Assembly (NCBI GenBank): GCA_944325215.1
Contig: CALUZC010000011.1
Span: 16,543 to 80,542 of the forward strand
Direction of reading: 5' to 3'
Origin: an uncultured Mucispirillum sp.
Lineage (GTDB): Bacteria > Chrysiogenota > Deferribacteres > Deferribacterales > Mucispirillaceae
Length of the DNA stretch: 64,000 nucleotides
Shown: positions 38,285 to 46,939 of the stretch, piece after piece
Layout of the letters: each line of letters opens with the position of its first letter
Numbering within the stretch: the stretch's first letter is position 1
Program-made: the position numbers and the translations under genes
Notes under the pieces: generated by a model
The model's input: the letters and a program-made list of their open reading frames with translations, nothing else
The model's database searches: none
What the model was told of the DNA's origin: nothing

Positions 38285-40405
38285 TTATTTAAGTCTATAT
38301 ACAGTGCTGTATGGGTAATTATCATATACCAGTTCAAACAATTCTGGATTATAGTCTTTTAGTAAAAAAAGTTGCACAAAAGATGAATTTGCCACATCAG
38401 AACTAACAATATATACAGCAGCCACATTATTTTCCTTTTCTATTATTGCATTTAGCCCTTTTGTAAGGGAAAAAGTTTTAGTGTTTATATTTTTACCTTT
38501 ATTTGTATATATAATAGATGATACAGGAACAGCATTATCACCCATATAAAATATGCCCTGGCTTACATCAAACTTAATATCAAATCTATTTCCAGCATCT
38601 AACTGGTGCTGGCACATTAATACATTACTGTTTTGTTCAACACAAATAATTTGTATAATGCCATCATCTTTTTTAGAAAAATAGCTTAAAGCACTATATT
38701 TTTGAACCATATCATATGTAAATAGAATATAGTTGTTATCATTTTTAGGACCTTTTGAGAAATTATCCATAGTGTTTTCTACATCACTTACAGAAGATTT
38801 ATTATCAAACATGCTCATTACTTCTTCATATCCACCTTGTTCAATATAAGATGCAATATTATGTAATGTTTGCTGGTTTGATGTAAAACTTCGTGCTATC
38901 ATCCATGTTTTAGGTGTCGACTGGCTCATACCACTGTGATAAACAGGAAACTCTGTAATATCAGTAATAGCAAGCCCATAATCCCACCATGTATATATGG
39001 TGGAGTTATCAGGAAGTATGTTTTTAAGGTTTGAAATATCCTTATATATATTGGTATTAATAGATGGCTGCGGCACTAGACTATATGCTGTTTGATTAGA
39101 ACCAAATAAAATAGAGAGCATAAAAAATGACAGCACAAGAGGCATTACAGCTTTTGTAAAATCTATACGTTTTTCTATATTTTTACCAAATTTTTCAATA
39201 ATATAATTACTTATAATATATATTATATAGCCATAACCAATAGCAATAAACGGCATTAAAAACATAGCAAATCTGGCAGAACTTATAAATACCATAAGCC
39301 CCATAGCAAATATAGGCAGCAAACCTATAGTCTTTTTAATATTAGCAATTAAGAAAACTATACCAAAAGCAAGCCCTGCAATAAAAGTAACGGGGTTTGA
39401 TGTAGTAAGTGATACAATACCACTAAATGGCTGTGATGCTGCCTCGCTTATTGTATTATACACCCATGGAATTGGTGATGTTGCTTCTAAATTATTTGGC
39501 AGAAATGGAATATAAACAGCCATAGAGCCAATTAATGAATTTAACGACATTATAAAAGCAACAGGGTTAGATGTTATAATATATGTAGCTGCAGCAATTA
39601 AAATATTACGATATGAAATTTTATTAATAAACAGTGAAAAAATAAATATTAAAAAGAATACTAAATTAAATAATATATGGTTATAAAAATGCTGGAAACC
39701 AAGTATTGTTATACCTAAAAGAGCAGAATAGATATAGAGTATACGTTCTTTTTTCGCATTTGATGCAAGGTAAATAAAAAGTGCAGCTAAAAAGAGAAAG
39801 AACATATTTCCACCATCTGTATCAAAACGTCCAATAGAAGTTCTAGACATAAATATGGCACTAAAACTGGTTAAAAGACCAGCAACAATCCCAATAGCAG
39901 GATAGCCTATAATGTAGAAATATGCACACAGCACAAGTATAAAGATACTAGAAAGCCATGGAACCATATTGATTGCAATATTATAATAATCATAACCTGT
40001 AATATTATGAAGTTTTGCAAGCATAACACTTAAAAGTGGAGCAGGATCATAAAATGGAACACCTTCTGGGTAAAAAATCTTAACATCATTACCACCGGGA
40101 ACGTATTCATTATTATTAATTTCTTTAGCATGGCGAATATATTTATATGCATCTAAAGTCGTCATCATAGGAGTATTGTTATAGAAAAACTCATTTTTAT
40201 ATTCTTTCCAAAAATCATACTGATTATACCTGCCGTTTACAGATACAGCAAATGCAGTCAGGGCTGCAACTATATATATAATAAGTACAAATTTTGAATG
40301 TTTTGTTGGAAAATTAATATAATTTATCAATTGTTTATATTTATTATATATTTTTATAATTGTTTTGTTTTCTATTATAGTATCTCTAATGTCTTTCATT
40401 TTCAC
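38285..40405 (-). CDS. pglB: STT3/PglB-family oligosaccharyltransferase
   Basis: PglB transfers a lipid-linked oligosaccharide to asparagine in D/E-x-N-x-S/T sequons in the periplasm. This 706-residue protein (Campylobacter PglB is 713) has a multi-helix membrane domain and a C-terminal periplasmic domain. The key motifs are present: Asp85 in TLDAYKYIRHA, the acidic pair of FDTDGG (195-199), the external-loop TIxE motif as TISE at 318-321, an RF pair at 378, and the WWDYG sequon-serine-binding signature at 473-477. All catalytic elements are therefore intact. The stop of pepA overlaps its start by 20 bases. The glycan it transfers is unknown; the locus 8 kb away is a candidate source. Confidence 0.9.
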   Translation of the reverse strand: MKMKDIRDTIIENKTIIKIYNKYKQLINYINFPTKHSKFVLIIYIVAALTAFAVSVNGRYNQYDFWKEYKNEFFYNNTPMMTTLDAYKYIRHAKEINNNEYVPGGNDVKIFYPEGVPFYDPAPLLSVMLAKLHNITGYDYYNIAINMVPWLSSIFILVLCAYFYIIGYPAIGIVAGLLTSFSAIFMSRTSIGRFDTDGGNMFFLFLAALFIYLASNAKKERILYIYSALLGITILGFQHFYNHILFNLVFFLIFIFSLFINKISYRNILIAAATYIITSNPVAFIMSLNSLIGSMAVYIPFLPNNLEATSPIPWVYNTISEAASQPFSGIVSLTTSNPVTFIAGLAFGIVFLIANIKKTIGLLPIFAMGLMVFISSARFAMFLMPFIAIGYGYIIYIISNYIIEKFGKNIEKRIDFTKAVMPLVLSFFMLSILFGSNQTAYSLVPQPSINTNIYKDISNLKNILPDNSTIYTWWDYGLAITDITEFPVYHSGMSQSTPKTWMIARSFTSNQQTLHNIASYIEQGGYEEVMSMFDNKSSVSDVENTMDNFSKGPKNDNNYILFTYDMVQKYSALSYFSKKDDGIIQIICVEQNSNVLMCQHQLDAGNRFDIKFDVSQGIFYMGDNAVPVSSIIYTNKGKNINTKTFSLTKGLNAIIEKENNVAAVYIVSSDVANSSFVQLFLLKDYNPELFELVYDNYPYSTVYRLK

Positions 40406-41894
40406 CCTCAGAGTAGTGAGTTAGTAAAAAGTTATACAAAAGCCTTAATCCAAACCCAGTAGCTTCTTTTCCAAAAACAGGGTGGCTTTTTTCTAAGTAT
40501 GCAGGTCCTGCCATATCAATATGTATCCAAGGGTAATTATCTATAAATTGTTTAAGAAAAAGTGCAGCATGAATTGCCCCACCTTCCCTTGTAAAGCTGC
40601 TCATGTTTGCAATATCGGCAACAGAGCTTATTATTCCCTGTTCATAATCAGCATAAAGTGGCAGCTCCCATACATCTTCTGATACTTCATATGAAACATC
40701 ACTAATCTGTTTGCTTAAAAATTTTCTATTAGAGAAAATACCTGCACAGTATGGTCCAAGAGCAACAACACATGCACCTGTTAATGTTGCTGCATCAATT
40801 ATTATTTCAGGGTCAGTTTTTGTGGCGAAATAAAGGGCATCAGCAAGAATAAGCCTGCCTTCTGCATCAGTATTTAGTATTTCAACTGTTTTAGAGCTGG
40901 CAGAAGTAATAACATCACCAACAAGAACAGAGTTTGCCCCTATTAAATTTTCAGCCAGTGGAATATATGTATTAATATTTATTTTTAAATTTAGCTCTGA
41001 AATAAGTTTTGTAAGTGTAAACATTAAGGCAGCCCCTGCCATATCGTCTTTCATATGGGCCATACTAGAGGCTGGTTTTAAAGAGTAGCCGCCGCTGTCA
41101 AATGTAATACCTTTACCAACAAGTGCAATATTTTTATCACTTTCTGGGTTGCCTTTATATTTTAACTGTATAAAGTATGGTTTATTAACACTGCCTTTAC
41201 CAACATTATACAGCAGGTTCATATTATTATTTAATATTTCCTTTTCGTCCCATATAATACATTCCACATTATCAGCAATATTGTTCTTTACAAACTCAGT
41301 AAAATCATAAGGGTTTAGATAGTTTGATGGTGTATTAATCAAGTCTTTCATAATATTAATATTAGTGAATACAGCATTCCATCTATCAGTATTTTCATCA
41401 ATATATTTTTTCATTTTAGGCATAGCAGTAATAATTTCTGCCTCAAAAAAATATTCTGGTGATTTTTTTGATTTATATTTATCAAATGTATAATCATTAA
41501 ACATAAATCCTTCTAAAAAGGCTTTTGTAATATATAAATCTTTCTTTTCATTATATATATCTTCAAAGGAAATAAGAGAAAATGATGATATTTTATCTTT
41601 TTTAAATATGGAGGCAGTTTTTGCACCTAGTTCCATATAAAATCTTGCTTCACCTTTTTCTTTTGGTATATGTATAATATATATTTTTTTTAATTTTTTA
41701 TTAACATCAATATAGAAGCTTTTAGATTCTTTTTCATCAAAATTAAAATAATCAGACTGGATAATATTCTGAAGTTCATCATCTATTTTTTTCCCAGTAA
41801 TATTTTTTAATGAGCGTATATTTTTATATACAGGTATAATGATAGCATCTTTTTTAGAATCAACTGCAATTTTTTTTCTACATGAAATTTTCAT
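40386..41894 (-). CDS. pepA: Leucyl aminopeptidase (M17 family, PepA-type)
   Basis: The 502-residue cytosolic metallopeptidase has the M17 metal-binding blocks VGKGITFDSGGYSLKP and the signature NTDAEGRLILADAL, with the expected aspartate, glutamate and lysine ligands. The N-terminal domain is poorly conserved, as is usual. The ATG at 41894 (MKISCRKK) is preferred: AGGTGG lies just before it, and the in-frame GTG three codons upstream falls within that site. It is translationally coupled to the oligosaccharyltransferase gene. Some M17 proteins also bind DNA; nothing here shows that. Confidence 0.92.
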   Translation of the reverse strand: MKISCRKKIAVDSKKDAIIIPVYKNIRSLKNITGKKIDDELQNIIQSDYFNFDEKESKSFYIDVNKKLKKIYIIHIPKEKGEARFYMELGAKTASIFKKDKISSFSLISFEDIYNEKKDLYITKAFLEGFMFNDYTFDKYKSKKSPEYFFEAEIITAMPKMKKYIDENTDRWNAVFTNINIMKDLINTPSNYLNPYDFTEFVKNNIADNVECIIWDEKEILNNNMNLLYNVGKGSVNKPYFIQLKYKGNPESDKNIALVGKGITFDSGGYSLKPASSMAHMKDDMAGAALMFTLTKLISELNLKININTYIPLAENLIGANSVLVGDVITSASSKTVEILNTDAEGRLILADALYFATKTDPEIIIDAATLTGACVVALGPYCAGIFSNRKFLSKQISDVSYEVSEDVWELPLYADYEQGIISSVADIANMSSFTREGGAIHAALFLKQFIDNYPWIHIDMAGPAYLEKSHPVFGKEATGFGLRLLYNFLLTHYSEGENERH

Positions 41895-42043
41895 ATAAAC
41901 CACCTAACTAATATATAAGTATAAAAATTCTATTTATAATAAATTTTACTAAAAATAAATATAAAAAATAATTTTTTTCAAAAATTAATCAAAAATTATT
42001 GCAATAGAGATATAAATTTTTTAAAATACATTCATATTGGAGT

Positions 42044-43390
42044 ATGAGTAAAGAAATGAATGAATATTCTGTAAAGTTTATTGGTAAGAAAATAGCATTA
42101 TTGACAGCTTTAGAGCTGGTTCTTGCATTTTCTGGTCTTGGTTATTTAATTCCTTATGCCACATTGATGTATATACCTGTTATATTGGCGGCATATTTTT
42201 ATGGAGTTTTAGCGTCTGGCTTTTTAGGTTTTATATTTGGCCTTACAAGCATGTGGAAAGCATCTGTTGTTGGAGTAGATGAATTTGATGCATTGTTTTC
42301 TCCATTTGCAACTGGAGCCCATTTTGAAAGTATAATGTTAAGCACTGGCACAAGAATATTATTTGGTATAGTTGCAGGGCTTGTTTTTAAATTTATTAAG
42401 AAAATTAAATCACATAAAATAATACTGCTTTTAGTATGTTCTGTTTTATTGCAGATGTTTCATTCAGTAATTGTGCTGCTGACTGCTGTTTATTTTTTTC
42501 CAGAAACAGGTATAAATACAGCTTTTATTATGAAAGATATTTTTTCATTAAAAGAGCTTATACAGGCAATAGTGCTTTGTAGTGTTATGTATATATCATA
42601 TAAAATAAGTATATCAAAATCTTTTAGAAAGTTTGAGCAGATACTAAGTGACGGTGGACATGCTTATTTTACAAATCGATTTAAGCTGGAAGGTGTTGCT
42701 GTAGGAACAATTGTCTTTTTAACAAATCTTTTGCTAATGTATAATTTAGAGTCTACAATTGTAAAGGCTATGAGAATACAAAATATATTGTTAGACAGGG
42801 CTACATATCATGTATATATTAATTCATCGGCACAGTTTATTGTAGGCTGTGCTGCTTTAAGTTATATAATAGGCTTATTAGTTGTTGCATATAGAGTGTA
42901 TTCTGCATATAGAATAAATAATTCAGACCAAGATTTAATGACAGGTTTACATACAAAGGCAGCAGCATTAGAGTATGGTAAGGCATTATTGCAGGATAAG
43001 AGTAATGCTTATTTTATGATTATAGATATAGATAAGTTTAAAGTAATAAATGATACCTTTGGGCATATTGCAGGGGACAGGGTTATAGTAAATGTTGCCA
43101 TGTATTTGGAAAAATATTTTTTAGATTTAGGCTATGTAGCAAGGTTTGGTGGAGATGAATTTGCAGTATTTGTTACAAAGGAAATAGATAAGCAGTCATT
43201 AATAGAGCGAATACAGAATTTTCAAAAAGATATGCTTGATATTCCACTGGTAGCTATGAAAGTAACATGCAGTATAGGTGTAGCACAAATTCATAATGAA
43301 AAAAGGTTTGAAGAAGTATATGAAAAAGCAGATGAAATGCTTTATCAAGTAAAGTCTTCAGGAAGGAACGGTTACGCCTTTAACAAGTAA
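42044..43390 (+). CDS. Diguanylate cyclase with ECF-transporter S-component-like sensor domain
   Basis: The C-terminal GGDEF domain (about 292-448) makes cyclic di-GMP. It contains MTGLHTKAAAL, IIDIDKFKVINDTFGH and RFGGDEFAVF with an intact GGDEF at 369-373. An inhibitory RxxD site is absent, the equivalent stretch being FLDLGY. The N-terminal membrane region (about 14-190) reads like a substrate-binding S component of energy-coupling-factor vitamin transporters: TLMYIPVILAAYFYGVLASGFLGFIFGL written across 40-67, LFSPF near 84-88, and RILFGIVAGLVFKFIKK near 104-120. Two more helices follow before GGDEF. A vitamin-sensing cyclase is inferred; the domain match is by pattern. It has a GGAG ribosome binding site and stands alone upstream of parA. 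Confidence 0.8.
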   Translation: MSKEMNEYSVKFIGKKIALLTALELVLAFSGLGYLIPYATLMYIPVILAAYFYGVLASGFLGFIFGLTSMWKASVVGVDEFDALFSPFATGAHFESIMLSTGTRILFGIVAGLVFKFIKKIKSHKIILLLVCSVLLQMFHSVIVLLTAVYFFPETGINTAFIMKDIFSLKELIQAIVLCSVMYISYKISISKSFRKFEQILSDGGHAYFTNRFKLEGVAVGTIVFLTNLLLMYNLESTIVKAMRIQNILLDRATYHVYINSSAQFIVGCAALSYIIGLLVVAYRVYSAYRINNSDQDLMTGLHTKAAALEYGKALLQDKSNAYFMIIDIDKFKVINDTFGHIAGDRVIVNVAMYLEKYFLDLGYVARFGGDEFAVFVTKEIDKQSLIERIQNFQKDMLDIPLVAMKVTCSIGVAQIHNEKRFEEVYEKADEMLYQVKSSGRNGYAFNK

Positions 43391-43461
43391 GATAAAAATG
43401 AAAAAAATGTATAAATTTAAAAGTATTGCTTGCAAGCTTACAAATATAATGATATTAGTTA

Positions 43462-43490
43462 TGGACTATTATAAATTTTTAGGGTATAAT
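43462..43490 (+). promoter_or_regulatory. Putative promoter for parA-parB-bactofilin
   Basis: TGGACT (43462..43467) and a perfect TATAAT (43485..43490) are separated by 17 bases and lie about 50 bases upstream of the parA start. The -35 element has mismatches. Confidence 0.5.
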
Positions 43491-43537
43491 CCCATGCAAG
43501 ATTTTTATAATCATTAAGTATGGAGGCATCATCGCTG

Positions 43538-44305
43538 ATGAATTGTAGAGTAATAGCAGTAGCAAATCAGAAAGGTGGGGTAGGTAAAACTACCACTGCA
43601 GTAAACTTATCTGCTTCATTAGCTGTGGCAGAAGCAAGAGTATTACTAATAGATTTCGACCCACAGGGCAATTCTACCAGTGGTCTTGGTTTTACTGCAG
43701 ATACAATAATCAGTGATATTTATGATGTTATTGTTAATGATGTAAATATAAAAGATACAATTTTACATACAGAAATAGACGGGCTTGATATAATTCCTGC
43801 ACGTATTGAGCTTTCAGCAGCAGAAGTTGAGTTAATACAGGAAAATGCAAGAGAGAAGAAATTAAAACAGGCAATTAGTTCTATTACAAGTGATTATGAT
43901 TTTATATTAATAGACTGCCCGCCTTCCCTTGGGCTTTTAACAGTAAATGCACTAACTGCAGCAGACAGTGTTTTAATACCTATGCAGTGTGAATATTATG
44001 CTATGGAAGGTTTAGGACAGCTTTTAAATACTATAAACTTAATAAAAGAGAGTTTAAATCCAGAATTATCAATAGAAGGTATTTTACTTACTATGTATGA
44101 TTCAAGGAATAATCTTTCAAAAGAAGTAATGCAGCAGGTTAGAACACATTTTCCTGATAAAGCATTTAATACAGTAGTGCCGCGTGGTGTAGCATTAAGT
44201 GAGGCTCCAAGTTACGGTAAACCAGTATTACTTTATCAGCCTAAAGCTAAGGTTTCAGAGTGTTACATTGAGCTTGCAAAAGAGATGTTGGAAAAAGTTA
44301 AATAA
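43538..44305 (+). CDS. parA: Chromosome-partitioning ATPase ParA
   Basis: ParA is a deviant-Walker ATPase that, with ParB-parS, moves the replicated origin. From the ATG at 43538 the protein is 255 residues and starts MNCRVIAVANQKGGVGKTT, the normal length and opening, with KGGVGKTTTAVNLS as Walker A, DFDPQGN and DCPPSLG. An in-frame ATG six codons earlier (43520) overlaps the GGAGG ribosome binding site and is less likely. The parB gene follows after 24 bases. The protein has no N-terminal DNA-binding extension, so it is the chromosomal, not plasmid, type Ia. Confidence 0.94.
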   Translation: MNCRVIAVANQKGGVGKTTTAVNLSASLAVAEARVLLIDFDPQGNSTSGLGFTADTIISDIYDVIVNDVNIKDTILHTEIDGLDIIPARIELSAAEVELIQENAREKKLKQAISSITSDYDFILIDCPPSLGLLTVNALTAADSVLIPMQCEYYAMEGLGQLLNTINLIKESLNPELSIEGILLTMYDSRNNLSKEVMQQVRTHFPDKAFNTVVPRGVALSEAPSYGKPVLLYQPKAKVSECYIELAKEMLEKVK

Positions 44306-44329
44306 AATTTAGGAAAAGGTAATATATAG

Positions 44330-45202
44330 ATGAAAAAACCATTAGGCAGAGGGTTGGATTCTTTAATTCCAAGGAGCAGTGAGGAAGCACAGGCAAAACA
44401 CACTGGTGTTGTTACGTCCAATTATTTTGAGCTTGCTGTTACAGAAATTATACCCAACGATAATCAGCCTAGACGTATTTTTGATGAGGCACTTTTAGAA
44501 GAGTTAGCAGAAAGTATACGTTTAAAAGGTGTTATTCAGCCAATTATTGTAACTAAGCTTGAAAATGGCAAGTATATGATAATTGAAGGTGAACGCAGAT
44601 GGCGTGCTTCAGGGCTTGCTGGTAAAAAAACGATACCAGTAGTTGTAAGAAATACAGAAACAGCAAAAGAGCGTTTAGAGCTTGCCTTAATTACAAATGC
44701 TCAAAGGGAGGATTTAAATCCTGTTGAGCTTGCTGTTGCATATAAAAAATTAATGGACGAACATAATTACAAACATGAAGATTTAGGTGTAATTGTAGGT
44801 AAAAGTCGTTCTGCAGTTACAAACAGGTTAAGGCTTTTAAATCTTCCTAAAACGGTTCTTTCATTAATAGAAAATAAAGAAATTAGTGAAGGGCATGCAA
44901 GGGCATTACTTTCACTAAGTAGTGAAAGTGATATTATTTCTATTGCTAATGCAGTAAAAGAAAAAAACTTATCTGTTCGTGATGTGGAAAATATGGTTAA
45001 AGCCATACAAAATAAAGGCACAAAGAAGGAAAAGAAAGTTTTAGATGCAAATATGCAGGGTATTGCAAAAGAGATGGAAACATTTTTTAATTCAAAAGTA
45101 GATATTAAGCCATCAAAAAAAGGTGGAATTATCAATATACGTTATAATTCTGATGATGAGCTTGATACGATTATAAAAAAAATTAGAGGGGAACAATGCT
45201 AA
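44330..45202 (+). CDS. parB: Chromosome-partitioning protein ParB
   Basis: ParB is a CTP-dependent DNA clamp that loads at parS. The 290-residue protein begins KKPLGRGLDSLIP, has the CTP-binding box IIEGERRWRASGLAG near 85-99 with NQPRR upstream, the helix-turn-helix HEDLGVIVGKSRSAVTNRLRLL written across 147-168, and a C-terminal dimerisation domain. Its target palindrome occurs twice in this window, at 7848 and 9951. It overlaps the bactofilin gene by 7 bases. Together these show a complete ParABS system, with the centromere separated from the genes by about 34 kb. Confidence 0.95.
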   Translation: MKKPLGRGLDSLIPRSSEEAQAKHTGVVTSNYFELAVTEIIPNDNQPRRIFDEALLEELAESIRLKGVIQPIIVTKLENGKYMIIEGERRWRASGLAGKKTIPVVVRNTETAKERLELALITNAQREDLNPVELAVAYKKLMDEHNYKHEDLGVIVGKSRSAVTNRLRLLNLPKTVLSLIENKEISEGHARALLSLSSESDIISIANAVKEKNLSVRDVENMVKAIQNKGTKKEKKVLDANMQGIAKEMETFFNSKVDIKPSKKGGIINIRYNSDDELDTIIKKIRGEQC

Positions 45203-45576
45203 AAGTGGCTAAAGAAACTGGTGGCGGAATTGACGCTTTTTTAGGACAAAGTACATCATTTAATGGAACACTTGTATTTGAAGGTGTTGTTAGGTTAGAT
45301 GGTAATTTTGAAGGTAATGTTAAAAGTAATGACACTCTTGTTATTGCAGAAAGTGGTAATGTAAATGCGACAATTGAGGCAGGTATTGTAAAAATATCTG
45401 GCACATTTGATGGTTTAGTGGTTGCAAAAAACAAAGTGGAGCTTTATAAACCAGCAGTTATTTCTGGCACAATCAGAACGCCTGTTATCAAAATTGAAGA
45501 AGGTGTTGTTATGAACGGCACTCTTGAAATGGATAACGGCAGAAATAAACCATTAACAGGTAAAAAAGAAGAATAG
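45196..45576 (+). CDS. Bactofilin
   Basis: The 126-residue protein is a bactofilin (formerly DUF583), a right-handed beta-helix cytoskeletal polymer. Short repeats such as GTLVFEGVVRLDGNFEGNV, ESGNVNATIEAGIVKISGTF and AVISGTIRTPVIKIEEGVV show the hydrophobic/glycine period. It overlaps parB by 7 bases, so it is translated with the partitioning proteins. In Myxococcus, bactofilins organise ParA/ParB subcellularly; the operon suggests a similar scaffold here, but that is inference. Flexible N- and C-termini are normal for the family. Confidence 0.92.
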   Translation: MLKVAKETGGGIDAFLGQSTSFNGTLVFEGVVRLDGNFEGNVKSNDTLVIAESGNVNATIEAGIVKISGTFDGLVVAKNKVELYKPAVISGTIRTPVIKIEEGVVMNGTLEMDNGRNKPLTGKKEE

Positions 45577-45729
45577 GTAATTGTTATTTTCATAGTATAT
45601 TTATAGAGTGTAAGTATATTTTAGAATAGTTATAGCATATTTAGTATTAACAATGAAATAATGAGATGCTGCATAAAACATGTCAGTTATTTATTATATT
45701 TGGTTATTATTTAAATAAGGAGGCTTACT

Positions 45730-46488
45730 ATGAGTCGTAAACCATTAATTGCAGGTAACTGGAAAATGAACAAAAATGTATCTGAGGGTGCAGAACTTGC
45801 TTCTGAAATCACAGGTGCAGAGATTGATTATTCTACTAGAGATGTTTTATTTGCACCACCATTTACAAGTATTTATGCTGTAAGTGAAGCTGTGAAAAAG
45901 AATGGTGGTAAAGCATTGGTTGCTGCACAAAATATTTATTTTGAAGCAAATGGAGCATTTACTGGTGAGGTATCTAGTGATATGGTAAAATCAGCTGGTG
46001 CGTCATGGGTGATACTTGGTCATTCAGAAAGAAGAAGTATTTTTGGCGAAACAGATGAAGTTATAAATAAAAAGGTGAAAAAAGCATTATCTGATGGTCT
46101 TTCAGTTATTTTATGTGTTGGTGAAACACTTTGGGAAAGGGAGGCTGGTGCTGAAATAGAAACTGTCCTTGCACAAACTGGTAAAGGTCTTGAAGGTGTT
46201 ACAGACTTATCAAATGTAGTTATTGCATATGAGCCAGTGTGGGCAATAGGAACAGGAAAAACAGCTTCCCCTGCTGATGCTGAAGCAATGCATAAAGCTA
46301 TAAGAGAATATATATCAAGAATACGCAGTAAAGAGCAGGCAGAGAATATTCGTATTTTATATGGTGGTTCTATGAAACCAGATAATGCTAAAGAGTTAAT
46401 GGCTCAGCCAGATATAGATGGTGGGTTAGTTGGCGGTGCCAGCTTAAGAGCTGCTGACTTTTTAAAAATAATTAATTTTGATAAATAA
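45730..46488 (+). CDS. tpiA: Triose-phosphate isomerase
   Basis: TpiA interconverts dihydroxyacetone phosphate and glyceraldehyde 3-phosphate. The 252-residue barrel has the substrate lysine in AGNWKMNKN, the catalytic histidine in LGHSERR, the catalytic glutamate in the signature YEPVWAIGTGK and the phosphate-binding YGGSMKPDNA and GGLVGGASL. AAGGAGGC precedes the ATG. It is followed by secG, a common tpiA-secG pairing in bacteria. Confidence 0.97.
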   Translation: MSRKPLIAGNWKMNKNVSEGAELASEITGAEIDYSTRDVLFAPPFTSIYAVSEAVKKNGGKALVAAQNIYFEANGAFTGEVSSDMVKSAGASWVILGHSERRSIFGETDEVINKKVKKALSDGLSVILCVGETLWEREAGAEIETVLAQTGKGLEGVTDLSNVVIAYEPVWAIGTGKTASPADAEAMHKAIREYISRIRSKEQAENIRILYGGSMKPDNAKELMAQPDIDGGLVGGASLRAADFLKIINFDK

Positions 46489-46543
46489 ATATTAGATTAT
46501 TAATTGGAGGAATATGGGTTTTTCCCATGGTATTTAGGAAAAA

Positions 46544-46912
46544 ATGTATACAATTATTTTAGCTTTATACGTATTTATTTGTGTTTTATTAATAATAGCT
46601 GTGCTTTTACAGAACAGTAAAAGTTCTGATTTAGGAGCAGCATTAGGTGGTGGAAGTGGTGAAATGTTTGGTCCAAAAACACCATCAAGTATTATGAATA
46701 AAATTACAACAGTAATTGCTGCAGCATTTTTAATATTATCATTAATACTTGCTGTTATGTCTGGTTTAGGTGAAGAAAGTATTATGCAAAGGTCTAATGC
46801 AGTTGTGCCACAAACACCATCAACAATGAATGTGCCTGTGGAAACAGCACCTGTTGCACCTGTGCAAAATTCAGCACCTGTAACTACACCATCTACTACC
46901 CCAGCAGAGTAG
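46544..46912 (+). CDS. secG: Preprotein translocase subunit SecG
   Basis: SecG is the small accessory subunit of the SecYEG translocon. The 122-residue protein has two membrane helices (about 3-22 and 52-72) separated by the family loop LLQNSKSSDLGAALGGGSGEMFG. The C-terminal extension after residue 85 is a Pro/Thr/Val-rich, probably disordered tail, as often seen. It follows tpiA by 55 bases. Confidence 0.93.
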   Translation: MYTIILALYVFICVLLIIAVLLQNSKSSDLGAALGGGSGEMFGPKTPSSIMNKITTVIAAAFLILSLILAVMSGLGEESIMQRSNAVVPQTPSTMNVPVETAPVAPVQNSAPVTTPSTTPAE

Positions 46913-46939
46913 TAAAATTAATTTTATAAGGTTGTTAAT

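Noticed and set aside
46514..46537. Seven-codon open frame (MGFSHGI) with a GGAGG and a small ATGGG/CCCAT hairpin just before secG
   Set aside because: The ribosome binding site is only three bases from its ATG, the hairpin is weak, and secG has its own AGGA site. A leader peptide is possible but unsupported.
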